Source of the DNA: Sporothrix humicola
Taxonomy: Eukaryota > Ascomycota > Sordariomycetes > Ophiostomatales > Ophiostomataceae
Reading direction: 5' to 3'
Length of the DNA stretch: 64,000 nucleotides
Assembly: GCA_021396245.1 (NCBI GenBank)
Contig: WNYE01000074.1
Span: forward strand, 124,001 to 188,000
Shown one piece after another: positions 22,049 to 33,116 of the stretch. Each line of letters opens with the position of its first letter. The first letter of the stretch is position 1. The translations under genes and the position numbers were made by a program. The notes beneath the pieces were generated by a model. That model searched no databases. It saw nothing but the letters and a program-made list of their open reading frames with translations, and was not told the DNA's origin.

Positions 22049-23513
22049 CTAGCATAGCCACCGGCATATGCACCAGTGCATTCTTCGTTCAGAGAGGCCT
22101 TCAGGAGGATGCATGGTAAATAATGACGCGACAGACACTTGGAAGACTGAATAATAAATAGATGTAAGAGCTCAATATCCGCCAGTAAAGAACGTTTTGA
22201 AATAAAAAGAGGCAAAAAAAAAAAAAAAAAAAGGCCAGACAGCAAACACTTTTACTAACTCTTAACAAAAAATCGTCCGCAACCGATTTTCGCCGTCAAC
22301 CTGGACCCACTAGACCCAAAAGGGGTAACACCAACTACAATCCGTTTCCCAAACATGGACGGGAGTACACTAGTTTTGTGCCATTAAGTTCCTACTCATG
22401 AAATATCTCGACACTTTTTTATCCTCTCCGTCATCTATTTCTTTAGACCCTTCAGTGCAACTGTTTCATAGATAGCCCGGTTGATGAAATTTCATCATTG
22501 CTCGGTGTTCTCCATCTGCATTCGTTGTCCTCTTTTCGGTGTGGGAGGCCGATACTGACCTGTATTAATATAGTTCAAAATGCAGCCTTCAGGCAAATTG
22601 ATAAGGAATGATGAATGCACGTGCGGCTACTGTAAAATCATGTACAGTTGTGGTGAAAACTCTTGGACACTGCCGCCAGCTTGGAGTACAAGTTTATGTA
22701 GATTAAGCTATTCAATACAAGGTCCTTTGAGTAACATGCAGAACTCACCTTACCTCATGACTACAACCATAGGAAGGCCTACTAACTTACAGACTAGCAA
22801 CAATAGCAAGCTAGTTGAGTAGTTCCATTCAACATTTAAATAGAGACATTGCCACCCCACAAATCGTATTGCTACAATAACTTTCTGTCCTCTCCATTAT
22901 CAATATTCACCAACTTTCCATCCTCTACAACAAAATCAACATTACCACAGACAATACAAATTGAAGAGGAAAGCATTCACCGAGAATCGGCATCACCTCT
23001 ACGGCCTTTCAAATAAACAACAATTGTAAGTATTCAACACACATTCTGTTCACTATTCAACCACGTTGAGCTGGGTCAAGCGACCCGCAAGGTCTGTACA
23101 TGGCATATTCCTTTGATAGATGCGTTGATTTATTCAATGCACCTGTCTATCCATTCACACATTCACTTCAATACATGGCCACGATATTTTCCCGCGGTCA
23201 AAGGTCCATTTCCACTTGTACTTGCCATGCCTTTGCAATTCATTCACAGTGGCGTCCACTGCTCCGCCATCCGTTTGTAGACAAACAGTGTTGATTCACT
23301 GCCTGTGCAAATTGGAAACACTTGATTTCTGCATCCTGTTTGCTTTGAAAACTGGATTAAATATCACTGCGTCGCCCCAACTCAGGCACAAAATTTCTCT
23401 GTCACCTTCATCCATCTTTTACCTTGTCGAGCAACTTTGATTTCTTCCATCGTTTTGCTCGCTTTCACATACATCCTTTCACATCATCCCTTCCATCGTC
23501 AATCACATCTAAC
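22049..23513. other. Intergenic region
   Basis: No gene seen. A 19-base A run lies at 22214-22232 after the regulator. The segment from about 22830 to 23513 is AC/TC-rich and is the likely promoter and long leader of the trypsin-fold gene; a GTAAGT at 23026 could start a leader intron, but I could not settle an acceptor. Confidence 0.45.
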
Positions 23514-25673
23514 ATGGATCCCACCAACAGACGAAAGCGCCAGCGAAGCTCCGAAGAGAGCGCAGCCACCAGCTCCTCCAAGCGCTCCGCGAGATCGGAA
23601 AACACGGATATTACAATTCCGGAGGAGGACGACACCCAGGACAAGGACACCATGGCTTCCTCATCCGCCAACATCCTGCCGCTACTCGAAGCACCCGGCG
23701 ATTTTGAGGCGAACTTTTATTATGCCGCTTTTCCATCCCGGCCACGTCTCGTTGGACGTACATCGGCTGGCGTGACTCCCTGGTGGCGCCTGGAACTCGA
23801 CGACGACGACCCGCTCGTCGCAGACGACCGCTACTGGGGCCGCGGCAGCACCGTCGTCAACGAGATGGCCTATGGGCCGGTCGGGCCGCACAAGCTCCAC
23901 GACCTCTGGGAGGCGGGCACAAAGCAGCGTGTCCAGGTGGCCCTCCGGGGCCTGCCCTGGACGTGCATTGATGTGCTCCGGATTGGCCGATCCCATTTGG
24001 CCATGTTCGAGCGGCCGATTGTTGTTTGGGTCGGCATCCGCCCCTTGCCGCTTCCCGAAGGCTCCGTCGACGATGGGGAGAAGGAGCGTCCGAAGCACGA
24101 GTGGGCGATGATCGCTGAAAAGCTCCGCGCCGTCAGGCAGGTCCTGGACGCCGACGGACTGACGGACGTCGAATGTGAATTCCGTGAGACCGAGGTGATC
24201 CAACTCGCTTCCAATCCCGAGAGCAGCGACCACCAAGATGCAGCCCAGGACGCAAGCGACGCGCAGGTCACAGCCGGACAAGCAGCTGGACAAGCAGCCG
24301 GAGAAGAAGGACAAGAAAACCAGGGACAGCAAGCTGAGAACGCGACTTTGGTGAACAACATTCCGCGGCTCCTGCTTCCCCTCCGTGGTAACGAACGCGA
24401 CCGTTATGAGACGGCTCTGCGATCTGCTATGCACATTTTCACTGCCATCGGGCAGTCTATTAGTCCCTCCCATCGATCTGATACGGTTGGCACGCTTGGC
24501 CTCTACCTTGGCCCGGTAGACAATGACCTCCGGGGACCGAACGGCGAGAAGCCCGTTTGGGCACTCACCTGCCATCACGTCGCGTACCCAGCTGACAAGA
24601 AAAGCAAGAGCGAAACGAGCGCCCAGGGTGCTGTGGGCGACAAAGCGACGACTGAACCTCAGGGCGAGTCTACAAGCAAACCTACGCCAACCGAAGCATC
24701 GCTGCTTCTGCCTTGTCCCTCCGATCTGACGCATTTTGAAAAGTTGTTCCGGAGATATTTCAACCGAATGGCCAACAAAAAAGGAGGCTGGCCGGATCTC
24801 CCCGAGGCCACGAGCGAAGAGCGAATTGAGATGCTCGAGTTGTTTGGCAGACTAGACCAGAGCTTCACGTCTCATACCAAGTGCAAGCAGGAAAACACGA
24901 GCATTGGCACGGTGGCCCTATCCCCCCCCGTCACATCTTCCGCTCCATACAACCATTTGCTGCAGATGAACACATCCGGTTCCCGACTCAACCTCGATTG
25001 GGCGCTCGTGTCTCTCAACCGCGAGCGTTTCCCGCCCGGCTTTGATTTCGCCAATATTGTCGACTACGGAACCAATATGGATGCGTTGCACGAATATATC
25101 GAGGATTATCTCCAGCTCGTTCCTAGGAAAGATGGGAAGGGCAAGAGCAAGCCAGACATGCTTGCTCTCAACTTCCCAGACAGTCTCAGACGCCTGAAGA
25201 ACGAGATTGTCCCGCTCATCGAGTTCAAGGGCCGTCCGGATCATGCGCCGCTCCTTAAATACGTCGCCGACTTGGAACCAGATGATGATACGCCCGTCCT
25301 CGTTGTCCTCAAACGTGGAAGGACAACTGGCATGACTGCGGGCGTTGCCCTGGACATCAGATCCACCAATCGTGACCCTGACGGGGCGGATGAGGACATG
25401 CGATCGGAACTCGCAATCGTCGAGTTGAAAAGGCAAAAGGTCGGAAAGATGGTCACAACAGTCCCTCTCGGCGACAGTGTGGATAGATTCTCGGCCGGTG
25501 GCGACTCCGGTGCTGCTATCTTTGATCTCGATGGCCGTGTGTGCGCCTTGCTGACGAGCGGAACTGTCCACAACAAGTCCGTTAAAGAAGTGGACATCAC
25601 TTACGCCACCCCGATGGATATCCTCGTCCCTGTCATCGAGCACGAACTTGGCATCCCCTTACGCATTTTGTAA
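23514..25673 (+). CDS. Trypsin-fold serine peptidase-like protein, copy 2 (intact)
   Basis: A 719-residue single-exon protein starting at AACATGG (23514); the frame is open upstream to 23424 but that part is leader-like. The N-terminus has a basic RRKRQR stretch that could be a nuclear signal, then a conserved module shared with copy 1 (LPLLEAPGDFEANFYYAAFPS, RLVGRTS, AYGPVGPHK, WTCIDVLR, VWVGIRPLP, KLRAVRQVLDADGLTDVE). A Gln/Ala-rich linker follows. The C-terminal half has a chymotrypsin-like triad pattern: His355 in LTCHHVA, Asp495 in NLDWALVSL and Ser665 in GGDSGAAIFD, followed by VCALLTSG. No signal peptide is seen, so it should act inside the cell. The N-terminal module resembles nothing I can name. 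Substrate and pathway are unknown; a protein-processing or defence-type role is speculation. Confidence 0.8.
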   Translation: MDPTNRRKRQRSSEESAATSSSKRSARSENTDITIPEEDDTQDKDTMASSSANILPLLEAPGDFEANFYYAAFPSRPRLVGRTSAGVTPWWRLELDDDDPLVADDRYWGRGSTVVNEMAYGPVGPHKLHDLWEAGTKQRVQVALRGLPWTCIDVLRIGRSHLAMFERPIVVWVGIRPLPLPEGSVDDGEKERPKHEWAMIAEKLRAVRQVLDADGLTDVECEFRETEVIQLASNPESSDHQDAAQDASDAQVTAGQAAGQAAGEEGQENQGQQAENATLVNNIPRLLLPLRGNERDRYETALRSAMHIFTAIGQSISPSHRSDTVGTLGLYLGPVDNDLRGPNGEKPVWALTCHHVAYPADKKSKSETSAQGAVGDKATTEPQGESTSKPTPTEASLLLPCPSDLTHFEKLFRRYFNRMANKKGGWPDLPEATSEERIEMLELFGRLDQSFTSHTKCKQENTSIGTVALSPPVTSSAPYNHLLQMNTSGSRLNLDWALVSLNRERFPPGFDFANIVDYGTNMDALHEYIEDYLQLVPRKDGKGKSKPDMLALNFPDSLRRLKNEIVPLIEFKGRPDHAPLLKYVADLEPDDDTPVLVVLKRGRTTGMTAGVALDIRSTNRDPDGADEDMRSELAIVELKRQKVGKMVTTVPLGDSVDRFSAGGDSGAAIFDLDGRVCALLTSGTVHNKSVKEVDITYATPMDILVPVIEHELGIPLRIL

Positions 25674-26977
25674 TTGGGCGGTATTTGTTTCCTTTCTTTT
25701 CTTTTCCTTTTCCGTTACTTCTATGTAGGACAAGCCACAGGCGTAGAAAGCTTGAGAAAATACACTGATTGTTGTTTTGCCCTTTATTGTCTTTGATGTG
25801 GCGACTTGTGCTTTTGACCGACTGTAATCCGATAAGCCGGGCAGGAGGGGAAACTAGCGTAATAGTAATACGCCTCGAAGTCTCCGGGTGGCTCGAGAAG
25901 AGGGAGGATGTTGTCGGCCATGATGCGAGTATGGGAATGGTATCTGGATAGAGTGTCTCGGGAGTCGGTGATGGATCAGTCGTAAGTCTCGCGGAGAGGA
26001 AATGGATTGATGAAAGGATCGATGAAATTCAGGCTGGGAAGAAAAATCGATGGTTGGATGCAGCTGGTTCTTGTCATCCGCCGTTCTTAGGGCCGCACAA
26101 AACTAATGACGAGATGGCGCTAAGGACTGTAAGTCATCAAGTGACATCACAAATTTGATGGTTGTCCCTTTTGTGACGCCGCGTTCGTGGTGTAACAGAA
26201 GCTGGGCTAGATACAGTGTTGAGAAAGGTTTTGCAGTTTTGTTTTGATGGTAGCGGGCCATTCTTTCCTTGCTCCGCACTGCATTTGTTAGACTTCCGTG
26301 TAAATTACCAAAACAGGAAGGAAGTCGATACCTGGAGGGGTCACGTGGATAGCCGTGTGACACCGTTCTGTTGTGCCTACAAATCTAGATGCACGCACGT
26401 ATTCGTGATTTGTTTTGTACAATATTAACACAACAACCCCGGTGTAGACTGAGCAACGGGTGTCGTGTGGTAACACTTTCTTTGAATGACGAGGCATTTG
26501 CAGACTTATCGTTGACTTTCCACGGAAATACACCACAGTAGATCGGCTCAGTGCATTGAACGACAATCATGCATTACACAACTAAATAAATTCAAGACTC
26601 GGACAATAATGTAACAATTCTAATACTATGTTAGTGGTGTAAGTGGCGCCGCTATATACCTAATAGCTAAGTACGCCCGTTTGGTCCAAACTTTACAAAA
26701 GGTGTATCCATTATCTTGAGACGCTCAAAGTGTCATAAACGGATGGATCTTCTGCTCTCAGTGTGACAAATACCTCCACCATCATCACGATGCGGTGTCG
26801 ATATTCCTTGCTATCCTCCGTGGTCCGGTCAATGTTTTAACAGCTCGGTCACAGACACGATCATGTTTAATCCGTACATTGCGGGCACCTTCTTTTTATT
26901 AAAAAAAAAAAATAATATGTATAGTATAGTAACAATTATACATATCATATGTGTTTTAAAACGACTATCGACGTAGT
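25674..26977. other. Intergenic region between convergent genes
   Basis: This is the shared 3' flank of the trypsin-fold gene (plus) and the pectin methylesterase (minus). It is AT-rich, with an A run near 26903-26914. No coding frame can be supported. Confidence 0.5.
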
Positions 26978-28019
26978 TTACAAATAACTGGCATCCACCC
27001 ACGTAGCATAGTCGCTGCCCAAAATGGTCCCAATGGAAATGGCCGACGACAGCTTGGTCGAGAAGCTGGCCCGCGTGCCGCTCGCACCCGCACCCGAGTT
27101 GTCGTACTCTTGGAACGTGACGGCCTCCGTGTTGGGCATGCTCGTGCTCCAAATTGACCAGCCGACCGGGTTGATGATGCTGGACAAAACGGTGTCCTGG
27201 AAGCACACGCGGGCATATTCGCTCCAGGGGCGGCCTAAGTAGACGGACGACGCAGTCACGGAAGCGCCCGAGGCTGCACTGACCGTCGACTGGTCAATGA
27301 CATAGTAGCTGACGTCCGACGACGTTGACCGCCCGTTGGCTGTGATGCAGCCGCCGCCGGCCGATACGGCAATATCGCTCTTGGTGATCCAGGCGCGGGC
27401 GTGCTGCCCAAAGATGAAATCGACGGCGCCCTCAATGTAGCAGCCAGCATATATTTGGTTGCCCGTCTCGGCCAACAGCGTGTCCTGATAGCCGTAGAGA
27501 CCCACGCCATAATACCCCTGCTTTGTGTTGTAGGCCGAGAGCGCAACGGCCTGGCTGCCTTTCCCATAAGTGTTTTTGATGTTGATGTTGTAGACGTCGA
27601 CGTTGGGCGAAGTGTTGATCAAGGCCGAGGTGGACTCGTCGTTGGCCGCGCCGCTGAGGAGGCTCGAATTCCACTGCAGGTTGACCGTGTTGCTCGTGTA
27701 GGATGCCGTATTGGACGTCTGGCCGTAGATGGTCAGCGGTCCGGCTAGCACCGGGATGGTGACTTGCTCCGTGTAGGTGCCGGCATAGATGAAGATTGAG
27801 TGCGACGAGGTGGACGTCGTCGAGATGGAGCTGACGGCTTTTTGGATCTACAGTTATTAGCTGTTAGTATGTTGCAAAGCTTCAATAGAAAAGAAAATAG
27901 CTTACTGTCGCATAGTTACACCCAGAAGAGCAGACGGTGATACTTCCACTCGGCGGACTCGTTCGGGCGGCGGCAAGAGCGCGCCCGAGATAGACACTGA
28001 GAAACAGAATGGACAACAT
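26978..28019 (-). CDS. Secreted pectin methylesterase (carbohydrate esterase family 8)
   Basis: It removes methyl groups from pectin outside the cell, making it a substrate for polygalacturonase. Two exons on the minus strand (28019-27906, 27847-26978) give 327 residues. The intron has GTAAGC, a TACTAAC branch and TAG and is in phase 0. Residues 1-17 form a signal peptide ending ALAA. Exon 2 opens with IQKAVSSI and carries the CE8 landmarks in order: GYQDTLL (acid/base Asp), GAVDFIFG (nucleophile Asp), CITANGR, YLGRPW (substrate Arg) and a C-terminal W-x-x-W-like GWSIWS. The length is usual for fungal enzymes. The endopolygalacturonase lies 1.7 kb away, divergently transcribed, which suggests joint induction by pectin. 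I consider the enzyme intact. Confidence 0.95.
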
Positions 28020-29711
28020 TGCAAAGGCTTTGGTGGAGATAGTTTCGGTTTTGCGGTCCGGTTCCAATGTTTGCTGCAGCTGTAGATGGCAGATGACTTG
28101 GACGAGAGAGTCATGCCATGGAACGCAGCAGCTGGACAATATAACATACGACGCCGACGACCTATCTCAAGTCAACAGACATGCAAAAGATGTTCAACAG
28201 ACATGCGTCTTTTATTGGTGGCAATGTTTCATACCGGGCACTAGGGGTTCCAGAACAATTGCAATTTGAATAAGGATAAGCATTGGTGCGATCACCGATC
28301 TACTGCGACGTCGAACGGACGACGGAAATCTTCTACGACAGCAACAATCCTTCGGTGTTTCATGTCGTGTGGGCCTGGATCTGTCGTGTGAATACTGTGT
28401 ATTACTTTACGTCGTAAGAGATTACCCGGGCATTCTGGTCGACTATTCCCGCCACATCGGTCTCCTGGTCTTTTAATCGGTCATTGGCGATGTTACTGTT
28501 AATTCTAGACGACTCCTTATGCAGAGTCTTTCTCTCCTCCACACAGAAATGGCACTTGGCGCCCGGCCCGCACCGCCCTTAAGGAAGCTTAACACACAAG
28601 AAGCAACTCACAGCCTCTTGATCGGTCGTTGGCCGCTCGATATTCGTGGAAAATACAGCGCCGCAAAGTCGCATTCGATCAGAGATGCGGGGATGCATGA
28701 ATGCGGGGGCAGCCTTTCGAGGGAAAAGTGTAAAGGTTGTCGGCAGGGTATCATTGAGAGACGGACAATTGGCGGAGGAGGGCATTCGATGGTCGGTCCA
28801 GATTGGCCCCCAACATTTACATGTGACGACTCTTTTCCTCGATGTCTGTCATCAGCCATAGCTCACCGAAAAAGGGTCTGCACCAATTGTATTAATCTCG
28901 TGTTCTACAACGTTAGTTCGGCACATATGTCCCACATGCTCGTTCGTCGTATTACGTCTGTCGTGCCTGGTCGAATGTCGCACTGCCGCGGAGTTAGTTT
29001 CATCCTCTAATTAGATTGGGTCTTCTAGGTTTTCTCGACTTTTTGCAGACCAGGCACACCAGACGAAACAAATCCTCCTATCATGGATCCGCATTGCACG
29101 AAACAATCTGTCAACCTTTTCGCCTTCTAAAATACATAGTCCACGAGTGTACCAGGACGCTGGGATGCGCATTGAATGGAAGACGAAAAATAAAAACAAG
29201 AAACAGCCGTCGTCTGGACTTTTCGGTGGAGTTTGCGGATCTGATAATTGTGACAGGATTCCTTGCAAGGACCGCCTCGTATCGCCATATCCATCCTATC
29301 CATCTGGTGCTCTTTTGTCGGTGGACGTAGACCGGCCCTTTGTGACGTCGTACGCGCCCACTTAATAACCCATGCTTAGTGCCATGTGATGGCAGCGTGC
29401 AAACGACGGCCCTCGACTTCTAACCTTCTAACCGCCTTAATAGGAATACGACGTGCGCGTTGTATCTTGACAACTGATTTTTTAATTGGAGGGATAACGC
29501 ATTTCCAGGATGCATCTCCCGGGGCTCGGAGACCGAGATGTTGACGTTCTCATTGATGACCCCAGCTGTTTACTCTACTACTGTTTACTCTACTAGATGA
29601 ACGTCTTATAAAAGTGCCAAGATGCTTCCACGAAAATGTGAATATTGATCACCGCCATCATCATTGCACCATCTTGATCAACTCAACCTCACATAAACCT
29701 GTCTACCCATC
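28020..29711. promoter_or_regulatory. Shared divergent promoter region of the two pectinase genes
   Basis: No coding frame is convincing in these 1.7 kb. A TATA box (TATAAAA, 29607-29613) sits about 100 bases upstream of the polygalacturonase start. A perfect 15-bp direct repeat (29566-29580, 29581-29595) lies just before it. Two GCGGGG words on the plus strand (28687-28692, 28703-28708), 16 bases apart, match SYGGRG, the consensus of the carbon-repressor CreA. Site function is inferred. Confidence 0.55.
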
Positions 29712-31035
29712 ATGTTGTCCAAGTCCCTCTTCTACCTCGCAGCCTTTGCGGCTTCTGTCCAGGCCTCGCCTGCGCCTGTAGCCGAGGCCGGACCTGCCAT
29801 TACGGCGCCGCCTTCTGCACCTCTCGTGAAGCGGGCGTCGTGCACATTTTCCGGGTCCAATGGCGCTGCCTCGGCGAGTGCGTCCCAAAAGTCGTGTGCC
29901 ACCATTGTCCTGAACAATGTGGCCGTTCCCTCGGGCACTACGCTCGATCTCTCCAAGGTCGCCGACGGCACCCACATCATTTTCGAAGGTGTCACGACGT
30001 TTGGGTACAAGGAATGGGCCGGCCCGCTACTGCAGATTGGCGGCACCGACGTGACTGTCGAATGCGCCAATGGCGGCTACATTGATGCCAAGGGCGCGCA
30101 GTGGTGGGACGGTAGCGGCGGCAGCGGCGGCAAGACCAAGCCAAAGTTCTTTTATGCGCACGGCCTGACGAACTCGGCCATTAACAACTTTTATGTGCTC
30201 AACACGCCGCTGCAGGCGGTCAGCATCAACGGCGCCAGCGGCCTTACAATTACCAACATGACCATAAACAACCAGGCGGGCGACTCTCTCGGCAAAAATA
30301 CGGACGGCTTCGACATTGGCGACAGCACCAACGTCATCATCACGGGCTCCAATGTCTACAACCAGGACGACTGCGTGGCTGTCAATTCGGGCACGTCCAT
30401 TACGGTGCAAAACACTGTGTGCTCTGGTGGCCACGGCTTGTCCATTGGCTCCGTCGGTGGCCGCTCCAACAATGTCGTGTCGACCGTCAAGTTCCTCAAC
30501 AACGAGGTCAAGAACTCGGTCAATGGTACGACACATGTTGCCCAAAACAATTTGTGAACAATAATAGTGAACAATAATTGTGAACAATAATTGTGAACAG
30601 TAATTGTGAACATACACTGACCTCTTTAGGCATCCGCATCAAGGCCACCATTGGAGACACTGGCACCATCTCTGGTGTGACCTACTCGGGTATCACGCTC
30701 CAGAGCATCTCCAAGTAAGTCCAGACAATGCTTTGAATCCCTGTTACACTTATCAGTCAATCTGTTACTAACCTCACGCCCCTAGGTACGGCATCCTCAT
30801 CGAGCAAAACTACGATGGTGGCGACCTCCATGGCACACCCACTTCGGGCATCCCCATCACGGGCCTGACTCTCTCAAACATTGCCGGCAGCGGCGCTGTC
30901 GCCAGCTCGGGCTACAACACGGTCATTGCCTGTGGCTCCGGTGCTTGCTCGGGTTGGACCTGGTCAGGCGTCACCGTCACGGGTGGCAAGACCTACGGCA
31001 GCTGCACCAACGTGCCCTCGGGAATTTCTTGCTAA
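29712..31035 (+). CDS. Secreted endopolygalacturonase (glycoside hydrolase family 28)
   Basis: It hydrolyses alpha-1,4 bonds in demethylated pectin outside the cell. Three exons (29712-30525, 30630-30714, 30786-31035) give 382 residues. Both introns keep the frame: GTACGA to TTTAG and GTAAGT to CCTAG. Residues 1-19 are a signal peptide, followed by a propeptide ending LVKR (dibasic KR processing site) before ASCTFSG, as in fungal endo-PGs. The four GH28 motifs are all present: NTDGFDI, QDDCVAVNSG, GGHGLSIGSVG and, across the first splice junction, NGIRIKA. The C-terminus GSCTNVPSGISC matches the conserved final disulphide region. The first intron contains about three copies of a TGTGAACAATAAT-like word. 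The neighbouring pectin methylesterase would prepare its substrate. Confidence 0.96.
30545..30612. repeat. Short tandem repeat inside an intron
   Basis: Four near-identical copies of a 13-14 bp word, roughly TGTGAACAATAAT, fill most of the first intron of the polygalacturonase gene. The intron is 104 bases, the longest among its neighbours. Confidence 0.75.
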
Positions 31036-31325
31036 ATGTGTGTGCGCAGGACAAATTCTGGTTGGGTGTGGGGAGTTGTAGTTATTTAAGATGGTAGTTT
31101 GGTGATATACAGACCCACCCGTACGTAAGTGCAGTGTGCCGTTAGTCAACGTGCATTCAGCCTGTCTCCCACCTCCACCATACTTCCAGATTGTGGGATC
31201 TCACCCGCATCGCAAATTTAAAATTCGGGGACCCGGCTCAAAGGAACACCCTATTTACTCTATGTACTCTAATTCTGCACATCCTATTACTTACATTTTG
31301 GTTATCTTACTTCGTGATCCTCTCT

Positions 31326-31896
31326 TTATTTAACCCTTATCCTTAAGGCCCTTTGACAGGCTGTGCCGGCTTGCGATGGAGCAGCCATAGAGGTACAGTA
31401 GGCACAGCAGGTACAACAGGCACAGTGAGCACAGTGAGCACAGTGAGCACAGGGGAGCACATCAGCTAAGCAGGCTGGAGCAGGGACGGCACAGGTGCAT
31501 GTCCAAAGAATGAAATTCCCAATGAGGTTTTTCGGGTGGGATATTGGGCTGATATAAAAGGCATGGATGAGCTTGAACTGCCCTTCCGTATATGCCGCAC
31601 ATTCTTTCACCATCTTTTTGCACTGAGCCCACTCTTGGAGGCCTTCCACTGCAATCAGCTCTGGCGCGAGGATGGTTTTGGAGAACAAGGCAAGCTTGTG
31701 CAACGTTGCAAAACGCTGGTTCTTGTAAACCCGTGGGTGTATCACCACCCACGTACAAAGAAACGTCGTGGCCAGGCATGTTGTGATCAAAGCTCAGTGT
31801 GCCGCGTCCACCCGATTCGAAAACCCACCCTACGAGTTCTCGCTGCGTGGTTGGAGAGGGCAGTTCGCAGTCGGGGCAAGTCGCAGTAGTATTCAT
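31326..31896 (-). pseudogene. Frameshifted relic of a fungal multi-pass membrane protein family
   Basis: On the minus strand an ATG at 31896 opens a frame with GWVFESGGRGTLS, which ends its sense near 31788-31796. From there the adjacent frame continues with a hydrophobic LITTCLATTFLCTWVVIHP, then LHKLALFSKTILAPELIAVEGLQEW and GQFKLIHAFYI. This order (GWV..GRGT, helix with LCTW, a HKL..F..LAPE..A helix, EW, an HAFY) is one I know from a widespread fungal family of unknown function. A single extra base in a short A run (plus strand 31789-31791) explains the shift. The family normally continues for several hundred residues, but here the match stops soon after HAFY and the frame runs into a CACAGTGAG repeat. 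So the copy is both frameshifted and truncated. Confidence 0.6.
31392..31452. repeat. Short tandem repeat (CACAGYRRG-like 9-12 bp units)
   Basis: About six imperfect units around CACAGTGAG, including three exact copies at the right end, sit where the membrane-protein relic loses its similarity. Confidence 0.75.
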
Positions 31897-33116
31897 CGAG
31901 ATATAGGTCGTAAAATGGTCGCGTTTTGCTTGTGTCCGTGTTGGTGTGAGAGCCGTTTGCGTGTGGTTTGTAGTATATCCGGGTTCTAGGATGGCCGCGA
32001 GGGGAGAAACATCGTGTATTCCTGTGTCAGGTATTTATCAAGATCATGACGTATATGCAAATTGGCTCGTACTAAAATAGAAGCTGTAATCAACGCGAAA
32101 AACTTATCCATATGTTGTTGGCCATCCAGAAAAAAGTGCAATGGCCCCCAAGCGGCATCGCCACGAATTGCCAGCAAACTCCATGCAGGTGAGTATTAGT
32201 TGAAACACATACTGTGGACTTGTAGCCTTCACAAATGCGGCCCGCTGTGGCCGTTGCCGCCCGGAGGCAACATCCGTAAGTTTTGTCGTCGTTGTTGTGG
32301 TTTTTGCAGTGTTAAAAGAAGCGGGGATCAATCTGAACTTGCAGTTGGGCGGCTCTCGACGTTGAGCCAGTTGGTGCCGTCGTGGGGTTGGTGTGTTTTA
32401 GATACAAGCGGCGGGCGCTAAAGCTCGGCCCGCTATTTACACTATGTAAGTACGAAAGCCAACAGTTGTTCGTGGGTCCAACAATGGTGTTAAGATGCAA
32501 ATGTAATTACCGTGTCATTGGATCAATGATTGTTCGTCTGAAACTACAGTCGAAGTATGTTTTCTATCCCTAAAGCGCTGCTGTCGTCCAAATAACAACA
32601 ATCCACAAGTGCTGGATCGTAAAATTATCTTCCTGTTGGCCCTTCTTGTAGGGATTAATACGCGTTTCAGGCCTGGCGCCAATTTCGGCCCCCCAAAACA
32701 AAAGATTTGGGCAAGATCTACGACGTACAATCGCCTAAAAATAGCCTTAGCATACGGAGTATTCCGTACAGAGCACTGGAAATCCAATGCAGTTAATGCA
32801 GAGAGCCGCATAAGATATCCCAGAAACATGTGACAACACTTTAGCGTACGCGCCCACGAGGTTCAGGGTCCTGCTTGCATTCGCCCGCTTCACCCCACGA
32901 ACCCCGAAATCTGCCTCATGTTTTCCGTTCTCGCCGTACAAAAGCTTCCCAGAGCTGGTGCCGCATTTTGTCTTTCCTTTCACCTGTTTTATTTACATCA
33001 GATTTGTGTACGAACTCATAATCTCGCCGCTCCTCTCCTTCTCTTCGAACTTTCACGCAGCTGCGGAACCAGTTCATCTCGCAGACTTGCCCACTCGAGT
33101 CCAGTACCCGCCCGTC
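31897..33116. other. Intergenic region
   Basis: No gene can be supported. It contains the 9-base word TACGGAGTA at 32753-32761, which with the following ATTCCGTA forms an imperfect inverted repeat. The last 150 bases are pyrimidine-rich and lead into the hydrolase; the coding frame is open upstream to 32958, but I prefer the ATG at 33117. Confidence 0.45.

Noticed and set aside
28519..29010. 163-codon frame in the pectinase promoter
   Set aside because: No motif, poor start context and non-coding-like residue use; kept as promoter DNA.
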